From an uncultured Christensenella sp. (lineage in GTDB: Bacteria; Bacillota; Clostridia; Christensenellales; Borkfalkiaceae), in contig CAJUHT010000026.1 in assembly GCA_910586035.1 (NCBI GenBank), positions 1 to 19,349 on the forward strand: DNA of 19,349 nucleotides, written 5' to 3'. The first letter of the stretch is position 1; every line of letters begins with the position of its first letter. The position numbers were made by a program, and so were the translations under genes. Below, piece after piece: positions 13,439 through 19,349 of this stretch. Below the pieces are notes generated by a model. The model ran no database searches, was not told the DNA's origin, and saw only the letters and a program-made list of their open reading frames with translations.

Positions 13439-14542
13439 ATGAAAGTTATTTGCGAAGGAATAGATTTATCGGAAGCGGTGTTCAAAGTTATAAAGGCTTG
13501 CGCTTCGAGAACCACCGTTCCCGTAATGGAATGTATAAAAATTTCAGCCAAGAACGACACGGTAACCCTTACCGCCACCGACGGTGAAATAGCCATTCAA
13601 AAGAGCATTAAGGCGGAAGTGTGCGAGGAAGGGGACATCTGCGTTCCCGGCAGATTTTTCGGCGACTTTATCAAAAAGCTCGAAGGAGTGCAGATTACGC
13701 TGGCGAGCGAAAACGCCAAGCTCGATATCATCTACGCCGACAGCCAGACTTCTATGCAAATACTTCCCGCCGACGATTTTCCTAAAATCGACGTGGACGT
13801 AAACGAGAATACGGTCGTTTTAAATACCGCGGAATTCAAAAGACTTGTATCGGCGACTTCGTTCTGCTGCGCAAGCGACGATTCCCGCCCCATTTTAAAG
13901 GGTTGTCAGATTATAATCTCCGAGGGAGATATATGCGTAACCGCTCTCGACGGTTTCCGCCTTGCAACGGCAAAAGGCAAAGTAATTTCTTCCACGGGCG
14001 ATTTGGAAATTATCTGCCCTGCAAGGACGCTAAACGAAATAGAGAAGATGCTTCCCGCCGACGGCGAAACGGAGCTGAAAATAAAGAGGGGAGTTTTGCT
14101 TGTGTGCGTGGAAAACACGGTTATAACTTCCAGCCTCTATAACGGCGACTTTATAAAGAAAGAAAACATTATACCCAAATCTTTCCTTACAGCCGTAACC
14201 GTAAACAGAGATTTGCTTAAAGCTTCGATAGAGCGCGCGGCGATACTCGTCCGCGGCGACAGAAACAGCCTTATTATAATGGACGTGAGTCAGGGTAAGA
14301 TTGAAATTTCCTCCAATTCGGAGATTGGCAACGTAAACGAGCCCGTTAAAGCCAACGTCGAAGGCAAGGATTTAAAGATTGCTATGAACTCTAAATTCAT
14401 CACCGAAGCTATAAACGCCACCGGTGAGGAAGAGGTGGTTTTGTCCTTCAATAACTCGGTACAGCCCTTTATTTGCGAAAATAAACAAAATAAAGAGGTA
14501 CTATATTTAATTTTGCCCGTAAGAACGACAAATAACGCTTGA
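13439..14542 (+). CDS. dnaN: DNA polymerase III beta sliding clamp DnaN
   Basis: DnaN is the ring-shaped dimer that holds DNA polymerase III on the template and docks repair and regulatory factors. The 367-residue protein has the usual three repeated clamp folds. Recognisable pieces are VTLTATDGEIAI in domain 1, ATSFCCASDDSRPILKGCQI and TALDGFRLATAKG in domain 2, and RAAILVRGDRNSLIIM in domain 3. It ends with YLILPVRT, the family's closing motif that lines the peptide-binding pocket. GAAGGG precedes the ATG. It is the first gene right of the putative oriC. In most Firmicutes dnaA lies just upstream; here the next gene upstream is rsmG on the opposite strand. A strong promoter for rpmH overlaps its stop codon. 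Confidence 0.97.
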   Translation: MKVICEGIDLSEAVFKVIKACASRTTVPVMECIKISAKNDTVTLTATDGEIAIQKSIKAEVCEEGDICVPGRFFGDFIKKLEGVQITLASENAKLDIIYADSQTSMQILPADDFPKIDVDVNENTVVLNTAEFKRLVSATSFCCASDDSRPILKGCQIIISEGDICVTALDGFRLATAKGKVISSTGDLEIICPARTLNEIEKMLPADGETELKIKRGVLLVCVENTVITSSLYNGDFIKKENIIPKSFLTAVTVNRDLLKASIERAAILVRGDRNSLIIMDVSQGKIEISSNSEIGNVNEPVKANVEGKDLKIAMNSKFITEAINATGEEEVVLSFNNSVQPFICENKQNKEVLYLILPVRTTNNA

Positions 14543-14566
14543 CTTGAAGTTTAAAAAAAATATAAA
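14539..14566 (+). promoter_or_regulatory. sigma-A promoter of the rpmH operon
   Basis: TTGACT (14539-14544), a 16-nt A-rich spacer and TATAAA (14561-14566). The -35 overlaps the dnaN stop codon. The leader contains a bulged GCGG-TATTTT/AAAATA-CCGC hairpin (about 14576-14600) without a proper T tail. This may reduce read-through or shape the rpmH mRNA. Confidence 0.65.
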
Positions 14567-14659
14567 ATAATAAGAGCGGTATTTTTAAAATACTACCGCC
14601 CGCGCTTTTTTAGCGCAAAATAAATTATACGTAAAAATTCATTAAACGGAGTTAAAATT

Positions 14660-14794
14660 ATGAAGAGAACTTATCAGCCCAAAAAGAGACAGAGAAGCAA
14701 GGTGCACGGATTCAGAAAGAGAATGGCTTCCACCGCGGGAAGAAAGGTTTTGAAGAGAAGAAGAAACAAGGGTAGAAAGAAGTTAAGCGCGTAA
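14660..14794 (+). CDS. rpmH: 50S ribosomal protein L34
   Basis: This 44-residue, strongly basic protein reads MKRTYQPKKRQRSK then VHGFRKRMASTAGRKVL and ends KGRKKLSA. It is an almost canonical L34, a structural protein of the large ribosomal subunit. GGAG lies 8 bases before the ATG. As in nearly all bacteria it heads the rpmH-rnpA-yidD-yidC-jag order. The start of rnpA is 28 nt downstream. Confidence 0.98.
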   Translation: MKRTYQPKKRQRSKVHGFRKRMASTAGRKVLKRRRNKGRKKLSA

Positions 14795-14822
14795 AGAAAA
14801 CTGCTCGGCGGTATAGGAAAGT

Positions 14823-15140
14823 ATGAGATACGCAAGACTTAAAAAGCACAACGAGTTTCAAAGGCTCTTTAAAAAAGGTAAAAAAGTTTATTCGCGTTAT
14901 CTCACGATAGTATATCAGCCGCATAGGCAAAATACGGTTATGGGAATAGCCCTCTCAAAAAAGCACGGTAAAGCGGTTAAGAGAAACCGCATAAAAAGGC
15001 TTATAAGGGCGGCGTTTTCCAATAATATGGACAAGCTTGCGGGCAATTTTTCCATTATTATTCTGCCTAAGGTGTGCGAGGAGTACAGTTACGCGGAAAT
15101 AGAAAAGAGCATTCTCGCCTGTTTCGGGAGAATGACTTAA
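14823..15140 (+). CDS. rnpA: ribonuclease P protein component
   Basis: RnpA is the small basic subunit that helps the RNase P RNA bind and cleave the 5' leader of precursor tRNAs. The 105-residue protein shows the N-terminal LKKHNEFQRLFKKGKKVYSR region and the family's central ALSKKHGKAVKRNRIKRLIR segment, which carries the RNR motif. AGGA stands 6 bases before the ATG. Its stop codon abuts the yidD start, so the two are translationally coupled. Confidence 0.95.
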   Translation: MRYARLKKHNEFQRLFKKGKKVYSRYLTIVYQPHRQNTVMGIALSKKHGKAVKRNRIKRLIRAAFSNNMDKLAGNFSIIILPKVCEEYSYAEIEKSILACFGRMT

Positions 15141-15431
15141 ATGTTTTTGCGCGCGCTGTTTTCTTACGACAGGTTTGTCTTTTTAAAGCCCTGGCTTTGG
15201 CTTAAAATAGCGGGAATGCGCTTGATTATCTTTTATCAGAAGCATCTTTCCCGTCATACCTGTTTGTACGAACCAACTTGTTCGGAATATACTTTGCGCA
15301 GTATAAACAATCACGGATTTATTATAGGCGTGCTTTTGGGAGCGTGGCGCCTTTTGAGGTGCAATCCCCTTTCAAAGGGCGGGTATAATCCCGCGCCCGA
15401 AAATTATTTTAAGGTTAAATGGGTTTTATAG
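15141..15431 (+). CDS. yidD: membrane protein insertion efficiency factor YidD
   Basis: YidD is a small membrane-associated protein that aids YidC-dependent insertion. The 96-residue sequence has an N-terminal amphipathic or hydrophobic helix (LKIAGMRLIIFYQKHLS). It then has the signature CLYEPTCSEYTLRSINNHG and the C-terminal RLLRCNPLSKGGYNPAP. Three conserved cysteines are present. The first 20 residues before the usual WLKIAGMRLI-type start are a little longer than in many homologues. The ATG directly follows the rnpA stop. Confidence 0.94.
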   Translation: MFLRALFSYDRFVFLKPWLWLKIAGMRLIIFYQKHLSRHTCLYEPTCSEYTLRSINNHGFIIGVLLGAWRLLRCNPLSKGGYNPAPENYFKVKWVL

Positions 15432-15450
15432 CCCGTTAAAGTTTTTGTTA

Positions 15451-16842
15451 ATGTTTAATTTATTGGCAGCGGATAGCGGTACCCTGGGCTACGGCGTAAA
15501 GGCTATCGCAGACATCAATCTCAATTGGATTGGTCAGCTTATAAGAATACTTATAGAGGGCATCGGTATAGTCGGTGTGGGCATAATAGTGTTCACGCTT
15601 ATTTTAAAGACTATCGTTTTGCCCCTCGATATCTATTCGAGAATAAAGGGCAAGAAGCAGGCGCTCATTATGGAGCGTATGCGTCCGCAGATGGAAAAAC
15701 TGCAAAAACAGTACGCAAACGACAAGAATATGTATAACCAAAAGGTTATGGAACTGCAAAAAAAGAGCGGTTATTCTATGTTCGGCGCGTGCCTGCCTAT
15801 GATTGTTTCGCTTGTTATATTCATTATAGTTTTCAACGCGTTTTCAACCTATTCGCAGTATGCCAACCTTAAAAACTATAACGAGATGGTAAAAGTCTAC
15901 AACGGAGTAGTGCAAACTTACGTTATAGACGACGAAGTTACTCCCGAGGAGGGGGTAGTACCCTTTCTGTACGAGATAAAAGTAGACGAAAATACAGTTG
16001 ACTATTCCGTAGATTACGAAAAATTTACCGAGCATTACAATAAAGTAAAGGCAAAGGAAAATTCCAACTGGGTAATAAAGGGGCAGGACGAAGTATTTTC
16101 CGAGCTTGTTGTGGAATACAAAGCCAAACACACGGGCTACGACGGAAGTTTTAAGGCGGACGTTGTAAACCACAAGGAAAACGGCGAATATACGGCAACA
16201 GCAAAATCGGTGAGAAACACGCTCGTAAGCTATTATCTGGAAGAGCCCGCCGCGCAGGAAGTAAAGCTCTATTACGAAGGCAAGAACGAAAAATACGAAA
16301 AGAGCCATAACAACGGCTTCCTCTGGGTACGAAATCTTTGGTATCCCGACAGCACGCTCAACAAGGAAATACCCGATTTTGCCAAATTCAAATCTACCAT
16401 AACAAAGGCTTCGGTCGGCGACGACTACGCCGAAAGCTATAACAAAGTAACGGCGGCGCTCACTGTTCAGAAGGGGCACTATAACGGTTACTTTATACTC
16501 ATTGTGCTTTCAATCGGTTTGATGCTGTTGCAACAGTGGATATCTATGCGCACCAATAAATCTGTGAACGAGCTTGGCACGGTAGACGGGTCGGGAGCTA
16601 AGACCAACAAGTGGATGATGATTATGATGCCGATTATTTACGGTATCTTCTCATTCTTTTACAGCGCGTCGTTCTCGCTGTATATGATTACAAACACGGT
16701 TTTCGGCATAGTAACAATGCTGATTATAAATAAGGCGGTCGACGTCTGGTTTAAGAAAAAGGAAGCGAAAGGCGAACTTGACGCGTATCTCAGCAAGACC
16801 AAAAAGAGCGGAAGGGCGAGAAGAACAAACGCAAGAAGATAA
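15451..16842 (+). CDS. yidC: membrane insertase YidC with large external insertion
   Basis: YidC inserts and folds membrane proteins, alone or with Sec. I start it at ATG 15451 (463 residues); an in-frame TTG six bases earlier is possible. Membrane helices are seen at about 27-52, 113-134, 344-362, 387-406 and 409-427. A charged cytosolic hairpin (about 62-108) containing MRPQMEKLQKQYANDK lies between the first two. The family motif GFLWVRNLWYPD is at 289-300. Between helix 2 and that motif lies an insertion of about 150 residues (138-288), rich in Tyr, Lys and Glu, that ordinary Firmicute YidC of about 260 residues lacks. The groove arginine usually found in the first conserved helix appears as Lys53 in ILKTIVLPLD. 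No lipobox is seen. A basic tail ends the protein. Confidence 0.93.
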   Translation: MFNLLAADSGTLGYGVKAIADINLNWIGQLIRILIEGIGIVGVGIIVFTLILKTIVLPLDIYSRIKGKKQALIMERMRPQMEKLQKQYANDKNMYNQKVMELQKKSGYSMFGACLPMIVSLVIFIIVFNAFSTYSQYANLKNYNEMVKVYNGVVQTYVIDDEVTPEEGVVPFLYEIKVDENTVDYSVDYEKFTEHYNKVKAKENSNWVIKGQDEVFSELVVEYKAKHTGYDGSFKADVVNHKENGEYTATAKSVRNTLVSYYLEEPAAQEVKLYYEGKNEKYEKSHNNGFLWVRNLWYPDSTLNKEIPDFAKFKSTITKASVGDDYAESYNKVTAALTVQKGHYNGYFILIVLSIGLMLLQQWISMRTNKSVNELGTVDGSGAKTNKWMMIMMPIIYGIFSFFYSASFSLYMITNTVFGIVTMLIINKAVDVWFKKKEAKGELDAYLSKTKKSGRARRTNARR

Positions 16843-16896
16843 AAGTTTTTAAATGTGAACCGAAAAAAGCATTGGGGCGCGTTTAGGGGAGTTATA

Positions 16897-17742
16897 ATGG
16901 ACGAGAAAGACGTATATTACGGAAAGACTACGGAAGAAGCCGTAGAAAACGCGCTTACGGCGCTTGGCGCAAGCAGGGAGCAGGTGGAAATCACCGTGCT
17001 TGACGAGGGCAAAAAGAAGCTTTTGGGCGGCGTAAAAGCCAAGGTTAAGGTTGTAAAAAAAGTTTCCGACGGCAAGAGAGCGGTAGAATTTATCGACGGG
17101 CTTATGGAAATTTTAAAGCTTAACGCGGTAAGCGAACTTGTTTGCGACGGGGAAAAAGTAGAAATTAACATAACCTCTACCGAAAGCAGCAGGGTTATCG
17201 GCAGACACGGCGAAGTGTTAGACGCCATTCAGACTATGGCGGGCGCGGTTGCCAATATCGGCAGGGACGAATATAAGCGCGTTGTCGTAGACTGCGAAAA
17301 TTACAGGACGAGCAGGGAGCAAACGCTTGTGGAGCTTGCAGAAAGGCTTGCAAAAAAAGCGGTTGAAAGACAGCGCAGGGTAACTTTGGAGCCTATGAAC
17401 CCCTACGAAAGAAGGGTAATTCACGCGGCGCTTGCAGAGAGCGAAGAAGTTAAAACCATTTCCAGCGGCAAGGAGCCCGCGAGATTTGTTATAATAGTGC
17501 CCAACAACGAAAAGCCTTACGAGGGGCGCAGGGAAAGACCTTACTCCGCGGGCAGAGAGCGCGGCGACAGAAGGGACAGGCGCGATAGCAACGGCAGGGG
17601 CGACAGGCGGGACAGAAAGCCCCGCGACGCAAGAAGCGGCGGCGCGCCCCGTTCGGGCGGCGGAAGAAGCGGCAAGAGGGAAATTCACTTCGGAACGTTC
17701 CTCGGCAACAGCGGCTCCAACGGCGGCAACGACGGAGAATAA
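16897..17742 (+). CDS. jag: RNA-binding protein Jag (KhpB) with Arg/Gly-rich tail
   Basis: Jag/KhpB/EloR is a KH-R3H RNA-binding protein tied to cell elongation and sRNA biology in Firmicutes. ATG 16897, six bases after a GGGGAG site, is preferred over an upstream GTG at 16855. The 281-residue protein has the Jag-N domain at 1-50 (TTEEAVENALTALG, KKLLGGVKAKV). The KH domain has IGRHGEVLDAIQ at 101-112. The R3H domain at about 145-206 has ERRVIHAAL and GKEPARFVIIVP. It ends in a disordered tail of about 74 residues (208-281) made of Arg, Asp, Gly and Ser, with RGDRRDR-type repeats. The tail is longer than in most Jag proteins and may add RNA affinity. It is the last gene of the rpmH operon; mnmE, the common next gene, is missing. 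Confidence 0.94.
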   Translation: MDEKDVYYGKTTEEAVENALTALGASREQVEITVLDEGKKKLLGGVKAKVKVVKKVSDGKRAVEFIDGLMEILKLNAVSELVCDGEKVEINITSTESSRVIGRHGEVLDAIQTMAGAVANIGRDEYKRVVVDCENYRTSREQTLVELAERLAKKAVERQRRVTLEPMNPYERRVIHAALAESEEVKTISSGKEPARFVIIVPNNEKPYEGRRERPYSAGRERGDRRDRRDSNGRGDRRDRKPRDARSGGAPRSGGGRSGKREIHFGTFLGNSGSNGGNDGE

Positions 17743-17758
17743 TTAAAAGGTCAATATG

Positions 17759-17788
17759 GGAACGGCAAAAAACGTGCCGTTCCTTTTT
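17759..17788 (+). terminator. intrinsic terminator of the rpmH operon
   Basis: GGAACGGCA (17759-17767) pairs with TGCCGTTCC (17775-17783), followed by TTTTT, 16 bases after the jag stop. The following spacer to 18021 is AT-rich with only a short GCGG/CCGC hairpin near 17884-17899. I see no gene there. Confidence 0.92.
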
Positions 17789-18021
17789 GCATTATAAGGT
17801 GAAAATTTTACAAAAAAATTTGTTTTAAAACGCGGAAATTTTTTAAAAATATTTACTTACAACCGTTAAAAAGCGCTTAAAAAACGCGGCGGCTCCGCGC
17901 AGAAAAACAGAGTAAAAACGTAACGTTTCGTTTGAATATCCGCCTTTTTGCAAACGGCAAAAAAAAGCCTTTAAAAAGTGCATTTTGTATATATTTTCAC
18001 ACAAAAACACCAAAAAAACGC

Positions 18022-18050
18022 TTGAAATATCTTATTTTTTTATGTATAAT
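18022..18050 (+). promoter_or_regulatory. sigma-A promoter of the XRE regulator gene
   Basis: TTGAAA (18022-18027), a 17-nt spacer, then a perfect TATAAT (18045-18050). The palindrome TAGTACTA (18056-18063) sits at the expected transcription start and could be an operator for the encoded regulator (inference). Confidence 0.75.
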
Positions 18051-18085
18051 GGGAGTAGTACTAAAAGGAAATTCGGAGATTAAAA

Positions 18086-18340
18086 ATGACCATTACAGAA
18101 GCCGTTGCGCTCCGTTTAGGTGGGATACTCAAAGAGCGCGGAATGAAGAAAAAGACTTTGGGTAAATTGCCCGGTGTTAAGGCGCAGAGCATAAGCAATA
18201 TTTTCAGAAGCAAAAGCGTTTCGGGTATAAGTATGACCACGCTTTACAGAATATGCCGCGCGTTGGAAATCAGTATGTCGGATTTTTTGAACGACCCTAT
18301 TTTCGACAACCTTGAACTTCCCGACGACGTTCAGAGTTAA
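18086..18340 (+). CDS. small XRE-family helix-turn-helix regulator
   Basis: This 84-residue protein is a single Cro/CI-type helix-turn-helix domain with almost nothing added. The helices are VALRLGGILKERGM, the HTH KKTLGKLPGVKAQSISNIFRS, and TLYRICRALEISMSDFLND. The ISMSDFLNDPIF ending is typical of stand-alone clostridial XRE proteins. CGGAG lies 8 bases before the ATG. It is transcribed alone from a strong promoter, with a possible autoregulatory operator, and ends in a shared terminator. Targets cannot be told from sequence. It is not accompanied by a toxin gene or phage genes. Confidence 0.85.
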   Translation: MTITEAVALRLGGILKERGMKKKTLGKLPGVKAQSISNIFRSKSVSGISMTTLYRICRALEISMSDFLNDPIFDNLELPDDVQS

Positions 18341-18352
18341 ATACAAAAAATT

Positions 18353-18388
18353 ACCGCCCCGCTTATATAAAGCGGGGCGGTTTACTTT
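18353..18388. terminator. bidirectional terminator between XRE and SHOCT genes
   Basis: A perfect 12-bp stem ACCGCCCCGCTT/AAGCGGGGCGGT (18353-18364 with 18370-18381) has an ATATA loop. T-rich tails follow on the plus strand (TTACTTTTA) and on the minus strand (AATTTTTTG). Confidence 0.9.
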
Positions 18389-19089
18389 TACTTTGCCAAA
18401 CTCTTTATTAAGTCGAGCATTTCCTCTTTTGTAATAATTCCGTCCTCGTAAAGCTTTCTTATTTCCGCAACGTTGTTAGAAGGAGGGGGCGGGGCTATTT
18501 CCTTTGCGCCCGCAGGTTCTTCCTTTTTCGGCTTGGGCGGTTGGGCATATTTCTTTATATTGTTTAAAATAGCTCTGTAAACGCCGTTTAATACTTTAAG
18601 ATTTACCGTATCGAAAACGGGTTTGTCGTTCAAAATCAAGTCGCCGAATATAGCGGGCTTGGGTTTACCGAAAAAACTTGTGTTTTTGTGTTCGAGAACG
18701 CGGCATTTGTTGGGGTCTATCCGCTTTAATTCAATAACTTCTGTATCGTTGGAATAGGATGCAAAGCTGAAAATCAAAAAGTCCGAAAGACCCGTTGCTT
18801 CCCTGCATATAATCATTCTGCACTTGTTTGTCAGGCAAATCATACGCGAAACTAATTTAACGGAAGAATTATCGTTGGGATTTTTCTCGTTAAAAATTTT
18901 TACGTCTACAATTTCCTCGTCGTTCCAAAGTTTAATAAGGCAGGCGTTCAGCTCTTCCGATAAGCCGTGAAAACACACCTTTAATTGTTCGTCATACGGC
19001 TGACTTTCGTCCAATAAAAACGTGTTATTGTCTGCCTTGTACTTTTTTTTCAGATAACTTGTTAATTCTTCTTCCGTACGCATATACAT
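18388..19089 (-). CDS. SHOCT-domain protein of unknown function
   Basis: The main body of this 233-residue protein (residues 1-185) is not a family I recognise. It has alternating strands such as VDVKIFNEKN, CRMIICREATGLSDFLIFSF and TEVIELKRIDPNKCRV, compatible with a PH-like or other beta fold. A Pro/Lys/Glu-rich linker follows (about 186-205, with PPPP). The last 27 residues, NVAEIRKLYEDGIITKEEM onward, are a SHOCT domain, a short C-terminal module common on bacterial proteins with PH-like or bacterial-membrane-associated domains and thought to mediate oligomerisation. AAGGAG stands just before ATG 19089. No signal peptide or membrane helix is evident. A strong promoter drives it as a single gene. 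Confidence 0.8.
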   Translation of the reverse strand: MYMRTEEELTSYLKKKYKADNNTFLLDESQPYDEQLKVCFHGLSEELNACLIKLWNDEEIVDVKIFNEKNPNDNSSVKLVSRMICLTNKCRMIICREATGLSDFLIFSFASYSNDTEVIELKRIDPNKCRVLEHKNTSFFGKPKPAIFGDLILNDKPVFDTVNLKVLNGVYRAILNNIKKYAQPPKPKKEEPAGAKEIAPPPPSNNVAEIRKLYEDGIITKEEMLDLIKSLAK

Positions 19090-19107
19090 TTTCTCCTTAT
19101 CGTTTTT

Positions 19108-19136
19108 ATGTTACCATAAACAATTAAAAGTGTCAA
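19108..19136 (-). promoter_or_regulatory. sigma-A promoter of the SHOCT-domain gene
   Basis: On the minus strand a perfect TTGACA (19136-19131), a 17-nt spacer and TAACAT (19113-19108), about 19 nt before the start codon. Confidence 0.75.
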
Positions 19137-19243
19137 GGGTAAATATTTTAAAATACCCGACGCACACTGCGCCAAGCGGAAAGGGGCGGGCGGAATAAAG
19201 GACAATGCGGGAGGGGGGAGCGTAAAGTAAAAGCTTCTACGGC

Positions 19244-19284
19244 GTAAAAAAATCGCCGCCCGCGCAAAGCTTGCGCGGGCGGCG
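19244..19284 (-). terminator. strong terminator for a minus-strand gene beyond the window
   Basis: A 14-bp perfect stem CGCCGCCCGCGCAA/TTGCGCGGGCGGCG (19254-19267 with 19271-19284) around AGC. On the minus strand it is followed by ATTTTTTTAC. The gene it serves would lie right of 19349. Positions 19140-19240 are purine-rich with no credible gene. Confidence 0.8.
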
Positions 19285-19349
19285 GTATTAAAATTGTGAA
19301 TTATCATATCAAGTGCAACAGAGGGAATAAAAAAAGTAGTCCATATAAA

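Noticed and set aside
17932..18165. 77-residue open frame overlapping the XRE gene start
   Set aside because: It contains the XRE promoter, is Lys-rich by composition, and overlaps the true gene in another frame.

Overview
The window looks like chromosomal DNA from an endospore-forming, low-GC Firmicute, most likely an uncultured member of the Clostridia. This is inferred from the sporulation genes (yyaC, sleB, ypeB, spoIIR), the par and origin-proximal genes, strong AAGGAGG-type ribosome binding sites and A/T-rich spacers. No phage, transposon or CRISPR is visible. The gene set is the classic origin neighbourhood, but broken up and reordered: dnaN, rpmH, rnpA, yidD, yidC, jag, rsmG, parA and parB are all present, while dnaA, mnmE and mnmG are absent from the window.

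Layout. Positions 1-850 hold minus-strand tRNA genes (Leu, then a Val-Gly-Cys cluster), with two decayed or partial tRNA copies between them. The spore protease yyaC follows on the minus strand at about 1.1-1.7 kb. A 600-base spacer with DnaA-box-like sites and two parS sites leads into ftsH, a third parS, parA and parB on the plus strand. Next comes a second DnaA-box cluster, a strongly structured transcribed leader or small RNA (6578-6826), and a membrane protein of unknown function. From 8.1 to 13.0 kb all genes are on the minus strand: the germination pair sleB-ypeB, spoIIR, and rsmG with a YpsA-like SLOG protein.

The spacer at 12972-13438 is the best candidate for oriC. It has six DnaA-box-like 9-mers, a GC cluster followed by triplets resembling a DnaA-trio, and an AT-rich stretch, directly upstream of dnaN. 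Transcription diverges here, and hand counts of G and C on selected lines change sign across it. To the right, dnaN and the rpmH-rnpA-yidD-yidC-jag operon run on the plus strand. A small XRE regulator and a SHOCT-domain protein on the minus strand close the window.

How the parts work together. ParA, ParB and three parS sites form the origin segregation system beside the replication start. DnaN is the replication clamp, and the rpmH operon supplies ribosome, RNase P and membrane insertion functions. YyaC, SpoIIR, SleB and YpeB act in the forespore or in germination, and their upstream regions carry matching sigma-F-like (yyaC, spoIIR) and sigma-G-like (sleB) promoters. The points I find most worth checking are the 190-nt closed-rod RNA with a switchable terminator, the shared sigma-F motif, the dnaA-less oriC, the 210-residue basic extension on YpeB, and the tRNA relics.
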